63,969 nucleotides of DNA from CALJFL01 sp047633055 (GCA_047633055.1 JBLIEI010000022.1:1-63969); one strand, 5' to 3'. Counted from the stretch's first letter, positions 52,409 through 60,968 are shown. Program-made: numbers and translations. The notes: generated from the letters alone by a model not told the origin.

Positions 52409-52759
52409 ATGACTTATGTAAAGAAACCTCTAGCTGTCGCTCTCGGTGCAGCATTCTTGGCGTCCTCTTTTGCTCCTTTAGTCTCCGCAGAAGTGAATCC
52501 TTTCTCCGCGCAGCAGCTTAGCGGCGGCTACGATCTTGCTCACTACGGCAAGGACGGTGAAGGCAAGTGCGGCGAAGGCAAGTGCGGCGAAGGCGCAGGC
52601 GAAGCTGAAAAAGCACATGGCGAAGGCAGCTGTGGCGAAAAGGCTTCAGGTGAAGGCAGCTGCGGCGAAGGCGAAAAAGCTGAAGGCGAAGGCAAGTGTG
52701 GCGAAGGCGAAAAAGCTGAAGGCGAAGGCAAGTGTGGCGAAGGTAAGTGCGGCGGCTAA
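52409..52759 (+). CDS. hvfA: HvfA-like RiPP precursor with EG[K/S]CG repeats
   Basis: This 116-residue secreted precursor has a signal peptide at residues 1-27 (cleavage after VSA). A short leader (EVNPFSAQQLSGGYDLAHYG) follows, then a Gly/Glu/Lys/Cys-only core. All seven cysteines (54, 59, 75, 84, 97, 109, 114) sit in EGKCG (five) or EGSCG (two). Known HvfA-type precursors carry EGKCG, whose cysteines are converted to oxazolone/thioamide groups by an MNIO enzyme and its partner, giving copper-binding peptides. Start ATG 52409 has AGGA eight bases upstream. The stop overlaps the DUF692 start by one base (TAATG). Confidence 0.9.
   Translation: MTYVKKPLAVALGAAFLASSFAPLVSAEVNPFSAQQLSGGYDLAHYGKDGEGKCGEGKCGEGAGEAEKAHGEGSCGEKASGEGSCGEGEKAEGEGKCGEGEKAEGEGKCGEGKCGG
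52673..52744 (+). repeat. two 36-bp tandem repeats in the precursor core
   Basis: Copies at 52673-52708 and 52709-52744 differ only at the last base. Each encodes the 12-residue unit EKAEGEGKCGEG. Shorter GAAGGC-based repeats flank them, including two 15-bp copies encoding EGKCG near 52560. Core length could vary by slippage or recombination. Confidence 0.92.
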
Positions 52760-53616
52760 TGCCTTACTCTCAACGAGATCTGCATGGAGCGGGTCTCGGA
52801 CTCAGACGGGCCCTATTGGGCCCGCTCTTGTCTATGGACCAGGGAGCGGTCGACTTCATGGAAGTCGCCCCTGAGAACTGGATAGGCGTGGGCGGCCGAT
52901 TTGGACGTAAGTTTATTGAGCTTGCCGAACGCTACACCATTGCATTTCACGGCTTGTCTCTGGATATTGGTGGGCCCGATCCCATTGACGCAGAGCTGGT
53001 GCACTCGGTTCGCAAGTTGATGGATCAGGTAGGCGCGCCTCTGTACAGCGAGCACCTCACTTATTGCGCGGCAGAGGGTCATCTTTACGACCTGTTGCCG
53101 ATTCCCTTTACGGAAGAAGCTGTTCACTATGTGGCGGGCCGGGTCAAACAGGTTCAGGATATTATTGGTCAACCCCTAGTGCTTGAAAATGCCTCTTACT
53201 ACGCTCAGACCCACACAGAATTAAGCGAACCCGAATTTATTGCAGCGGTGCTGGCGGAGTCGGACTGCGAACTGCTGCTGGACGTTAACAATATTTATGT
53301 TAATAGCGTTAACCATGGCTACGATCCAATGGCCTTTCTTGACGCGTTACCGTTGGAGAGGGCACGCTACATTCATGTTGCCGGCCACTACGACGAGGCT
53401 GAAGATCTGAAAATTGATACTCATGGTGCCGATGTCATAGACCCTGTGTGGGAACTCCTAAACGAGGCCTACAAGCGGGTCGGGCCGTTACCCACGCTAC
53501 TGGAACGGGATTTCAATTTACCGCCGATGTCAGATTTACTGCTGGAGGTGTCCAAAATTCAGGGGCTGCAGCAACAACAAATCCAGCGGCAATCCGCTGT
53601 ACTGCAGGTCAGCTAA
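52759..53616 (+). CDS. hvfB: DUF692 multinuclear non-heme iron oxidative enzyme (MNIO), HvfB-like
   Basis: The product is 285 residues from ATG 52759. It is a DUF692 TIM-barrel with the expected metal-binding residues: H64 (FHGLSLD), E98/H99 (YSEHLTY), E143/N144 (VLENASYY), D175 with N177 (LLDVNNIY), H206 and H210 (HVAGHYD), D220/H222 (IDTHGAD) and E249 (LLERDFN). MNIO enzymes use two or three iron ions and oxygen to rewrite cysteines in RiPP precursors. The neighbouring EG[K/S]CG peptide is the obvious substrate. Translation is coupled to the precursor gene by a one-base overlap. Confidence 0.92.
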   Translation: MPYSQRDLHGAGLGLRRALLGPLLSMDQGAVDFMEVAPENWIGVGGRFGRKFIELAERYTIAFHGLSLDIGGPDPIDAELVHSVRKLMDQVGAPLYSEHLTYCAAEGHLYDLLPIPFTEEAVHYVAGRVKQVQDIIGQPLVLENASYYAQTHTELSEPEFIAAVLAESDCELLLDVNNIYVNSVNHGYDPMAFLDALPLERARYIHVAGHYDEAEDLKIDTHGADVIDPVWELLNEAYKRVGPLPTLLERDFNLPPMSDLLLEVSKIQGLQQQQIQRQSAVLQVS

Positions 53617-53617
53617 G

Positions 53618-54364
53618 ATGAGTTCCTCAGCTCTGCGTGATGCGCAGATGACAATGGCTCGATTTCTTCGTGACCCCGAAAATGAACCGGCTCCCGTGGG
53701 CATTGAGGCGCGTCGCTTGAAAATTTACCAAGATCTAATTTTCAATAATATTGCAGGTTTTATCCGCGGTGGATTTCCGGTGCTCCACAGCCTGTATAAC
53801 AGCAAAGATTGGCATGAGCTGGTCCGTCGGTTTATAGATGGTCACCGATGTCACAGTCCTTATTTTCTCGAAATCAGTCAGGAATTTTTGCAGTTTCTGA
53901 CCGAGAAGCATGAACTGCGTCCCTGCGATCCAGTCTTCATGGCCGAGCTTGCGCATTATGAGTGGGTAGAACTGGGTTTGGATGTTTCTGAAGAGGAGTT
54001 ACCGCCACTGACCAATCTAGCCCCTTTGCCGGCGGTTCCCCAATGGTCTCCTTTGGCCTGGTTGCTGAGCTATGCTCATCCTGTGCATCAAATAGGACCT
54101 TCCTTTCAGCCTACTGACGCGGCCGAACCCACATTCCTGATTGTCTATCGTAACTGTGAAGAAAAGGTTAAATTCCTCGCTCTTAATGCAGCTACCGCTC
54201 GATTAGCCGAAATGCTTCGAGATAACGAGAACAAAACGGGCGCCGAAATTCTGGCAGAACTGGCGGTTAAAATGAATGTGACAGCAGAGTCAATTACGGG
54301 GTTTGGCGCTCAACAGTTGAATGAATTGCAGGGGCTGGGCGTTATTACCCTGAAGATCTCATGA
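53618..54364 (+). CDS. hvfC: DUF2063 family partner of the MNIO enzyme, HvfC-like
   Basis: The product has 248 residues and starts one base after the hvfB stop. An N-terminal DUF2063 helical region (about 1-100; RRLKIYQDLIFNNIAGFIRGGFPVL and SPYFLEISQEFLQFL) is followed by a C-terminal region that may bind precursor peptide in a RRE-like way. MNIO enzymes of this class form a heterodimer with this partner for precursor recognition. Together the three genes form a minimal hvfABC operon; a DoxX-type hvfD, often present, is absent. Confidence 0.88.
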   Translation: MSSSALRDAQMTMARFLRDPENEPAPVGIEARRLKIYQDLIFNNIAGFIRGGFPVLHSLYNSKDWHELVRRFIDGHRCHSPYFLEISQEFLQFLTEKHELRPCDPVFMAELAHYEWVELGLDVSEEELPPLTNLAPLPAVPQWSPLAWLLSYAHPVHQIGPSFQPTDAAEPTFLIVYRNCEEKVKFLALNAATARLAEMLRDNENKTGAEILAELAVKMNVTAESITGFGAQQLNELQGLGVITLKIS

Positions 54365-54463
54365 TTAAACCAACTCAAGCCTGATCTTTATGTTCTGCTG
54401 TTTCCCTTGCTCGCCTGAACCTCTGCGAGTAAAATTCCAATTCTTTACGTGGATCTGGTTCGA

Positions 54464-55207
54464 ATGACGCTCGCTCGCTTCACGCTCTCAATTATATTGC
54501 TCATGCCGATGACCCAGGTCGTGGCTCAGGTCGTGGCTCAGGTCGTGGCTCAGGAAGAGAACGGAAATCCAGACCCCCTGGAGCGCTTTAATCGCCCGTT
54601 GTTTGCGTTGAATAACAGCTTGGATAAGTACTTGGTACGCCCGATAGCGGTGGGCTATGACCTTATTATGCCGGCCCCGGCCCAGCGTGGTGTGGGTAAT
54701 TTCTTTTCTAATATCTATGACTTCAGCTCCGCACTCAATGCCGTGCTTCAGGGGCGCTTTGAAGGCGCCGCCCAGAGCGGCGGCCGGTTTTTAGTCAACT
54801 CAACGGTGGGTGTGCTGGGCGTGTTCGACGTGGCCACGCCGATAGGAATCCGCCCCTATCGAACAGATTTTGGACATACTCTTGCTATCTGGGGTCTGCC
54901 GTCCGGCCCCTACTTGATGGTGCCCTTGTATGGGCCGCGCACTATCCGCAGTGGTACCGGTACTATAGTCGATACTTATACCTCTGTGCCTACCTATATA
55001 GACAATGTAAGCCTGCGTAACTCGATCTGGGGGCTGGAGCTGGTAGATGGTCGCTCGCGGCTGCTCAACGCCGAGCAACTATTAAGTGGTGACCGCTATA
55101 TCTTTGTTCGTGATGCCTACCTGCAGCAGCGTAAGTACTTCATTAGCGACGGTGAGGTTGAAGACAATTTCTCGGACTTCGATGAGGCCTGGGATGCAGA
55201 GTTTTAG
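54464..55207 (+). CDS. mlaA: MlaA (VacJ)-family protein, apparently not lipidated
   Basis: The product has 247 residues from ATG 54464 (GTG 54449 is an alternative). MlaA family features are DPLERFNRPLFALN, the VNSTVGVLGVFDVA region, and GLPSGPYLMVPLYGPRTIR. MlaA works with OmpC and MlaBCDEF to remove phospholipids from the outer leaflet and is normally an outer-membrane lipoprotein. Here the N-terminal signal is hydrophobic but ends in a threefold VVAQ repeat, and no cysteine exists for lipidation. It may use signal peptidase I. Confidence 0.87.
   Translation: MTLARFTLSIILLMPMTQVVAQVVAQVVAQEENGNPDPLERFNRPLFALNNSLDKYLVRPIAVGYDLIMPAPAQRGVGNFFSNIYDFSSALNAVLQGRFEGAAQSGGRFLVNSTVGVLGVFDVATPIGIRPYRTDFGHTLAIWGLPSGPYLMVPLYGPRTIRSGTGTIVDTYTSVPTYIDNVSLRNSIWGLELVDGRSRLLNAEQLLSGDRYIFVRDAYLQQRKYFISDGEVEDNFSDFDEAWDAEF
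54515..54550 (+). repeat. three 12-bp tandem repeats in the MlaA signal region
   Basis: CAGGTCGTGGCT occurs three times in perfect tandem, encoding QVVA each time. It lies at the end of the signal peptide, just before the mature MlaA-like domain. In-frame slippage would lengthen or shorten the signal without breaking the frame. Confidence 0.95.
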
Positions 55208-55328
55208 TGCTTTATTCATATTTATCTGACAATTTTGTGAAATCCTCCTCAATCATGAAAAAATGTTGTTGCCTGCTGTTAATGAACGGCGTACTGTTCC
55301 CGCGAATCCGGCATTGAAGCTGTAAGCG

Positions 55329-56510
55329 ATGGCCGCCCACGGCAGATTACTCATTATTGACGACGACCCCGAACGCGCAAACAGTTTGCGCGCGCAGGTG
55401 TCTGCAGCCGGCTTTGTTGCCGACGTGGTCACCGATTTCAATAACTCCACCTTCTCACTCGGCACCAATAGCGAATTTGACGTCATCCTCTGCGAGCTCG
55501 ATATCAAAGGTGTGTCTTGGGGTGATGCCAGGCGAACTTTGCGGGAAATGGATATTCAGGTTCCTGCGATAATGTTCAGCGATGAAATGGATGCCGGTCG
55601 AATGATGACGGCGTTGCGCCTGGGGGCAAACGATTTTTTTGTACGCCCGGTAGTCGACATCGACGCGCTGGTTAAATCGATTGAAAGCTGTGTCAGGCAG
55701 CGCCAGATGCGCAGGGATCTGCAGGATTCGCGTAAGCGTGTTGAAGCCGCAAACGCTGAGTTGCGTGCGACGGTAAAAGTGCTGGAACAGGATCAGCAGG
55801 CGGGTCGCCAAGTGCAGATGCGCATGTTGCCCGCCACTCCCCTCATTGTGAGAGACTACGTTCTCAGCCATACCGTCATTCCCTCCCTCTATCTAAGCGG
55901 TGATTTCACCGACTACTTTCTAGTGGGAGACGATTACATTACTTTTTTTATGGCTGATGTTTCCGGTCATGGCAGCTCCTCGGCCTTTGCCACAGTGCTG
56001 TTGAAGAATTTGTTCGCCCGCAAACGCTCCGATTATTTCCGACAGAACGACGACAGCGTAATTAGTCCAACGGCCATGCTGAAGCGCGCTAACGATGAGC
56101 TGCTGGGCCTCGAGGTGGGGAAATTCGCCACCATGGTGGTGGGCTCACTCGATATGGCAAATAACACCTTGCGCTACAGTGTTGCCGGTCATTTGCCGCA
56201 ACCGGTAATGGTCTGTGGTGACGGTGCACGATATTTGCGCGGTGAAGGGCCTGCTGTCGGTTTGATGCAAGATGCTCATTATGAAGAGCATATGATAGAT
56301 CTGCCAGAAAGCTTCATGTTGGCCCTTTTTTCAGACGGTATTCTAGAGATATTACCGCCTAAAAATCTTATTGAAAAAGAAAAATACTTTCTTGATGTGT
56401 TCGAGCAAACCGCAGATTCACCGGAAGAATTGGTGACTCGTCTGGGTCTGGACACGGTAGAGACCGCGCCGGATGATATTGCAGCTCTCTTTGTGAGTAA
56501 GCGAGGCTAA
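55329..56510 (+). CDS. response regulator with PP2C-type phosphatase domain (RssB-like), degenerate receiver
   Basis: The product has 393 residues. A receiver domain (about 5-125) precedes a coiled linker (125-165) and a SpoIIE/PP2C phosphatase domain (about 170-390). The metal sites are visible in FFMADVSGHG, LALFSDGILE and PDDIAALFV. In the receiver, acidic D11/D12 are kept, but the phosphoacceptor position is E56 (ILCELDIKG) and the conserved Lys is Arg (FFVRPV). It resembles RssB of Pseudomonas/Vibrio, which dephosphorylates a STAS anti-sigma antagonist. The STAS gene follows after two bases, its likely substrate. Confidence 0.88.
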   Translation: MAAHGRLLIIDDDPERANSLRAQVSAAGFVADVVTDFNNSTFSLGTNSEFDVILCELDIKGVSWGDARRTLREMDIQVPAIMFSDEMDAGRMMTALRLGANDFFVRPVVDIDALVKSIESCVRQRQMRRDLQDSRKRVEAANAELRATVKVLEQDQQAGRQVQMRMLPATPLIVRDYVLSHTVIPSLYLSGDFTDYFLVGDDYITFFMADVSGHGSSSAFATVLLKNLFARKRSDYFRQNDDSVISPTAMLKRANDELLGLEVGKFATMVVGSLDMANNTLRYSVAGHLPQPVMVCGDGARYLRGEGPAVGLMQDAHYEEHMIDLPESFMLALFSDGILEILPPKNLIEKEKYFLDVFEQTADSPEELVTRLGLDTVETAPDDIAALFVSKRG

Positions 56511-56512
56511 CG

Positions 56513-56995
56513 GTGCAAGAGGGCAGAATATTAGCGGCCAGCCAGGATGGCGCTTATGTTATCCGTCTAGTAGGCGATGTGCGGCTCAGCTTGTGCACCA
56601 GCATCGATGACTATTTTGTCCATATGTTTGAAGACCACGACTTTGCCAGCGTCTGGGTGGACCTGTGCGAGGCTGAGGGTATCGATAGCACCACGTTGGG
56701 ACTTTTAGCCAAACTTGCACTGAGAGTGAAAGAGACATTTGGCTTTCAACCCGTTATTTACAGCTGTGATAGTGGCATCAATCGCCTTTTGAAAAGTATG
56801 GGTTTTCAGCGGCTGTTTGAAATTCGCGAGGAAGCCGGCACCAACCCTACTGCCATCAACGAGATTCCGGTCGTGCAGGGCAGTGAGCAAAACGTCAAAG
56901 AAAAGGTCATTGAGGCTCATCGTGTACTAATGGATATCAGCGATGAAAATCGGGTTCGATTTAAGGACCTGATGTCAGCCCTGGAACAAGGGTAG
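56513..56995 (+). CDS. STAS domain anti-sigma factor antagonist (RssC-like)
   Basis: The product has 160 residues starting at GTG 56513. The STAS fold (about 10-105) has the regulatory Ser/Thr site in the EGIDSTTLGLLAKL loop. An extra C-terminal helix (about 125-160) is present. Reversible phosphorylation at this site would control partner switching with an anti-sigma kinase, and the upstream PP2C protein is the likely phosphatase. No anti-sigma kinase gene is adjacent; the target sigma factor cannot be told. Confidence 0.87.
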   Translation: MQEGRILAASQDGAYVIRLVGDVRLSLCTSIDDYFVHMFEDHDFASVWVDLCEAEGIDSTTLGLLAKLALRVKETFGFQPVIYSCDSGINRLLKSMGFQRLFEIREEAGTNPTAINEIPVVQGSEQNVKEKVIEAHRVLMDISDENRVRFKDLMSALEQG

Positions 56996-57007
56996 GGCGG
57001 TAGATCG

Positions 57008-57457
57008 CTAGCGAGTCTTGTCCCGTGCCTGCAGCTTTACGCGGATGTAATCTTCATGGGACACGTAAGTAAGTTCTGCTACCTGCCTTATCAAATGCTC
57101 CTCGTATTTGTCGAGGTTGCCGTCGGCATACGCTACCACCCACATAGCCTCTACCAAGCTTAATTTTTGCTGTGCGCTGTAATGGTCATTTATGGTTCGA
57201 GTGAATTCATACAGTGAGGTGGACTCGTCCACGCGTGCTGAGGCCTGTTCGATTAATTTTCGAACCTCACTGGGCTCAACGTCAAGCGTAGAGATTAGCA
57301 GCTGCGCCAGTGCCTCTTCTTCCTGTGCATCCTGAGTAAAATCGGCTCGCGCCGTTTCCACTAAAAGTGCGCAGGCAGCCAACAACAACTTCTTCTCCTG
57401 ATCTTCGGCGGTGTCTGTGGGGGCTATTTCGAATATGGCTTTAAGTGCGTTAATCAT
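57008..57457 (-). CDS. TerB family tellurite-resistance-like protein
   Basis: This is a 149-residue all-helical protein with the TerB-like DjlA-type fold. LLLAACALLVETARADF carries an acidic metal-binding loop and VEAMWVVAYADGNLDKYEEHLIRQ carries a second one. Such domains bind divalent metals; a role in tellurite resistance is often absent. Its start overlaps the transaldolase stop by four bases (ATGA), so the two are co-translated. It is convergent with the STAS gene across a 12-base gap. Confidence 0.85.
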   Translation of the reverse strand: MINALKAIFEIAPTDTAEDQEKKLLLAACALLVETARADFTQDAQEEEALAQLLISTLDVEPSEVRKLIEQASARVDESTSLYEFTRTINDHYSAQQKLSLVEAMWVVAYADGNLDKYEEHLIRQVAELTYVSHEDYIRVKLQARDKTR

Positions 57458-58404
57458 CGGGAGCTTATCAGTACCTCTAATTTAAGTTGGTCGGCGATAA
57501 AGTTGCGTATTCCCTCGGCAAGTTTTTCAGTCGCCATGGCATCTTCATTTAGGCTGAGCCGGAATTCCGATTCCGAGGGCGCAACTTTCGCGTCGCTGGA
57601 ATTTGCCGTATCGGCGTTAAGCTGCGATGGCAGATGACCGTCGTCGTCCGCTAGCGCCTGTAGCAAGCCCGGGCTAATGGTAAGGCGATCGCAGCCCGCA
57701 AGAGCTTCTATTTCACCTGCGTTGCGAAAACTGGCGCCCATCACTACAGTCTTGTATCCGTGCTGCTTGTAGTAGTTGTAGATTCTGCTGACAGATTGCA
57801 CACCGGGGTCATCCATAGGCGACTCCATCGTGAGCTCCGTGTTGGCCTTGTACCAGTCAAGAATTCTGCCGACAAATGGAGAGATTAGAAAGACGCCTGC
57901 ATCAGCGCAGGCGGCGGCTTGGTCGAAACCAAAAAGCAGCGTGAGATTGCAGTTTATTCCAGACTTCTCCAACTGCTCAGCGGCGCGAATGCCCTCCCAG
58001 GTGGATGCAGTTTTGATCAGAATACGGTCTTTGCCGATGCCCGCGTCCTCATACATGCCGACCAACTTGTTGGCGCGCTCAATGGTACCCGCGGTATCAA
58101 AGGAAAGACGCGCATCGACCTCAGTTGAAATTTTTCCTGGCACAATAGCAAGGATTTCCCTGCCAATATCCACGGCAAAGCGATCACAAGAATTGGCCAG
58201 TTGCTCGTTATTGGAGCCGCCCTCAGACGTCGCCCAAGCCTTCGCCTGATCCAATAACTTGCCGTAGTGGGGCAGGGCTGCTGCTTTTAACAACAGCGAC
58301 GGATTGGTTGTAGCGTCCTGCGGAGCGAAGCGTTTTATTGCTTCGATATCTCCCGTGTCAGCCACGACATCGGTCATCGCTTTGAGTTGCTCGAGTTTGT
58401 TCAT
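57454..58404 (-). CDS. tal: transaldolase
   Basis: The 316-residue length matches the TalB class. The Schiff-base lysine K131 is in RILIKTASTWEG, and TTNPSLLLKA near 32 and the catalytic Asp near residue 17 are in place. It transfers a dihydroxyacetone unit between sugar phosphates in the pentose phosphate pathway. It is followed by the coupled TerB gene. The 145-base upstream gap to dusA has no clear promoter. Confidence 0.95.
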   Translation of the reverse strand: MNKLEQLKAMTDVVADTGDIEAIKRFAPQDATTNPSLLLKAAALPHYGKLLDQAKAWATSEGGSNNEQLANSCDRFAVDIGREILAIVPGKISTEVDARLSFDTAGTIERANKLVGMYEDAGIGKDRILIKTASTWEGIRAAEQLEKSGINCNLTLLFGFDQAAACADAGVFLISPFVGRILDWYKANTELTMESPMDDPGVQSVSRIYNYYKQHGYKTVVMGASFRNAGEIEALAGCDRLTISPGLLQALADDDGHLPSQLNADTANSSDAKVAPSESEFRLSLNEDAMATEKLAEGIRNFIADQLKLEVLISSR

Positions 58405-58549
58405 TACTATAGTGGCTCCACTGGCGTAGCGTAAATTTGATTATGGCCGTAGGCGAGATGGCTATCTTTGGCCTTTGTGGTTATCTCAAATTCTGACAAA
58501 TACAGTGTGTTAAATTGTCTGAAAATCCGCTGGAATAGGCAATAGTATA

Positions 58550-59572
58550 TCAGAAAATTTCCGCTGCCTGCGCAGGGACATACCGATAGGCCTCGCGTAA
58601 AACCTCTAGTCCTGCTCCTTTTTTGTAACCGTTCTCGCTCAGATGTCGACGAAACTTTTTGGCACCAGGTTGACCCTGGAATAGTCCAAGGACATGTCGT
58701 GTAATGTGATTGAGCTGGCCGCCAGCTGCCAAGTGATCGTCTACATAAGGAAGTAAAGCCTCAATGACCTGTTGCCGTGAATCTGCCGGATTGTCGGCGC
58801 CAAATATGAGTCCATCGACCTGGGCCAGCAGCCAGGGGTTCTGGTAGGCCTCACGGCCGATCATCACGCCGTCGACATGCTCCAAGTGAGACTGGCAGTC
58901 TTCAAGCGTTTGAATGCCACCATTGAGAACGATAGATAGGGCAGGGAGGTCTTGTTTCAACTGGTAAACCCAAGGGTAATTCAGTGGCGGTACTTCGCGA
59001 TTCTGTTTTGGCGACAATCCTTTTAACCAGGCCTTGCGCGCGTGGACAATAAAGACGGCGCACCCCGCGTCGGCAACGGGGCCGATAAAATCTAGCAGCT
59101 CCTGGTAGGACTCCATATCATCTATACCGATACGATGTTTCACCGTAACCGGTATATCACAGGCGTCCTTCATGGCTTTCACTCCGTCGGCCACCAGTTG
59201 GGGTTGGGCCATCAGGCATGCCCCGAACATCCCCGATTGCACCCGGTCGGAAGGGCAGCCGCAGTTCAGATTTACCTCATCATAGCCCCAGGTTTCCGCC
59301 CAGCCGGCACAGGTCGCAAGATCAGTCGGGTTACTCCCCCCCAATTGCAGAGCTATCGGGTGCTCCTCCGCATTAAAGTGTAAAAATCGCTCCCTATCGC
59401 CATGGATTAAAGCGCCCGTAGTGACCATCTCGGTATAGAGTAGGGCTTGTTTGCTAAGCAGACGCCAGAAAAAGCGGCAATGATGATCCGACCAGTCCAT
59501 CATTGGGGCAATTGAAATTAACCTATTGATTTTAATAGTAAAAACATCCGATAAAGAGAGCGTGGGCTCCAT
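58550..59572 (-). CDS. dusA: tRNA-dihydrouridine synthase A
   Basis: This is a 340-residue FMN enzyme of the Dus family. SIAPMMDWSDHHCRFF opens the barrel. The catalytic Cys lies in NLNCGCPSDRVQSGMFGACLM near 102. FIVHARKAWLKGLSPKQNR is a DusA-specific segment, and PGAKKFRRHLSENG lies near the end. DusA reduces U20/U20a in tRNA D-loops. The N-terminal start (ATG 59572) is about 18 residues longer than the core; a later start is possible. Confidence 0.93.
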   Translation of the reverse strand: MEPTLSLSDVFTIKINRLISIAPMMDWSDHHCRFFWRLLSKQALLYTEMVTTGALIHGDRERFLHFNAEEHPIALQLGGSNPTDLATCAGWAETWGYDEVNLNCGCPSDRVQSGMFGACLMAQPQLVADGVKAMKDACDIPVTVKHRIGIDDMESYQELLDFIGPVADAGCAVFIVHARKAWLKGLSPKQNREVPPLNYPWVYQLKQDLPALSIVLNGGIQTLEDCQSHLEHVDGVMIGREAYQNPWLLAQVDGLIFGADNPADSRQQVIEALLPYVDDHLAAGGQLNHITRHVLGLFQGQPGAKKFRRHLSENGYKKGAGLEVLREAYRYVPAQAAEIF

Positions 59573-59706
59573 TATGTGCTCACCAACTGACCACGACCTA
59601 GTGAAGATAGGTGCAATGTTACCTTGCAGATGCCGGTTCCTTCAACCAGCGTAGGCTCTGACCTTGCATAGAGATCATTCTGGTCGATGAGCAGTGCAAT
59701 GCCGAA

Positions 59707-60951
59707 TCACCCCGGATTGGTTCTCGATGCCGGGATGCGGTTTAGCTCCAGGTCGTTTGCCGGATTCAACACACAGCGAGTTCCTGCTGGGTGGTATATA
59801 TAGGCGACGCAGCCATTGCAGTTGTCGCAGCCCGACTCAAGCAGCTCACCACTACGAAGCTTGTTAACCAGTGCCGGATCATGCAACAAGGCACGGGCCA
59901 TCACCACACATTCAAAACCCTCAGCGATGGCCAGCTCCGCGTTTACCAGAGACTTGACGCCGCCCAGATAAGCCAGCGGCAAGTCCACGGTTGCTCGAAT
60001 TTTTCGCGAGTACTCGAGGAAGTACATCTCCTTGAATTTAATATCCGGCTCGGTTGAGGCAACACCCTTCATCATCCACGCGACCAGCCAGTCGCCCTGT
60101 TGCTTCAGAATTTTGACGATTTCTTCGCGATTCATGCGACTGCCGAACATGAACCAGGTCGACTCCACGTTGCGACCGCCGCTGAGTACCAGCATATCAG
60201 CCCCGGCGGCTTGCAGGACTTGTGCCGTTACGATTCCATCCTCTACTTGGGCGCCCCTGCGCACGCCGTCTGCGACATTAATCTTGGCCAGTACCGCCGT
60301 GGTGCCACCCACCGCGTGTTTCACCGCTGCCAGTACCTGAGCGGGAAAGCGCACACGGTTTTCGGGGCTGCCGCCATACTGGTCTTGTCGTTGGTTACTC
60401 AGCGGTGAAATGAACTGGTTAAGCAGGTAGCCATGACCCATATGCAGTTCTACCGCGTCAAAACCAGCGTCTCGGGCCAGTTCCGCCGCGGCCACGAACT
60501 CACCGATTACGCGCTCCATATCCGCCTCTGTCATTGCGCGCTGCAGGAAGTTGCCCTTTAATGCACCGGCCGGATTGAACCCTGAGCAGGCGCTGACGGT
60601 GCGGCCTTTGACTTTCATCCCGGTGACGAATGAGCCACCGTGCGTAATTTGCGCAGAGATTGCGGCCTCCTCGGCATGAACCGCTGCGGTGAGAGCTCTC
60701 AGGTCGGGAAGGATATCCGGGCGCATCCAAATCTGGTTCGGTAAAGTGCGTCCTTCTGGTGCCACCGCAATGTAGGCTACGGTGGTCATGCCGACACCAC
60801 CTTTGGCGAGGTCGCAGTGGTGTTTCACCAGTGCCTTGGTCGGCCGGCCGTTGTGGCACATGGCCTCATTGGCACCGGACTTGATGAAGCGGTTGCGTAA
60901 CCTCATTGGTCCGATGGTAACAGGATCAAAAGGCGAGGTGGCGGTTGTCAC
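59707..60951 (-). CDS. NADH:flavin oxidoreductase, old yellow enzyme family
   Basis: The product has 414 residues from GTG 60951; the frame is open upstream but that part overlaps the preceding gene. The FMN-binding TIM barrel shows VTIGPMRLRNRFIKSG, SAQITHGG, and ELHMGHGYLLNQFISPLSNQR with a typical substrate-binding His pair near 185. A C-terminal cysteine cluster (GCDNCNGCVAYIYHP then RCVLNP) could bind 4Fe-4S, as in dienoyl-CoA reductase-type members. It follows the 5-alpha-reductase-like gene in the same direction. A role in reducing an enone, perhaps of a steroid, is inferred. Confidence 0.85.
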   Translation of the reverse strand: MTTATSPFDPVTIGPMRLRNRFIKSGANEAMCHNGRPTKALVKHHCDLAKGGVGMTTVAYIAVAPEGRTLPNQIWMRPDILPDLRALTAAVHAEEAAISAQITHGGSFVTGMKVKGRTVSACSGFNPAGALKGNFLQRAMTEADMERVIGEFVAAAELARDAGFDAVELHMGHGYLLNQFISPLSNQRQDQYGGSPENRVRFPAQVLAAVKHAVGGTTAVLAKINVADGVRRGAQVEDGIVTAQVLQAAGADMLVLSGGRNVESTWFMFGSRMNREEIVKILKQQGDWLVAWMMKGVASTEPDIKFKEMYFLEYSRKIRATVDLPLAYLGGVKSLVNAELAIAEGFECVVMARALLHDPALVNKLRSGELLESGCDNCNGCVAYIYHPAGTRCVLNPANDLELNRIPASRTNPG

Positions 60952-60968
60952 GATGAATCTACCCAGTG

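Noticed and set aside
52560..52750. Short regularly spaced repeats as a possible CRISPR array
   Set aside because: The repeats are in frame, encode EGKCG-type peptide motifs, have no unique spacers, and no cas gene is near.
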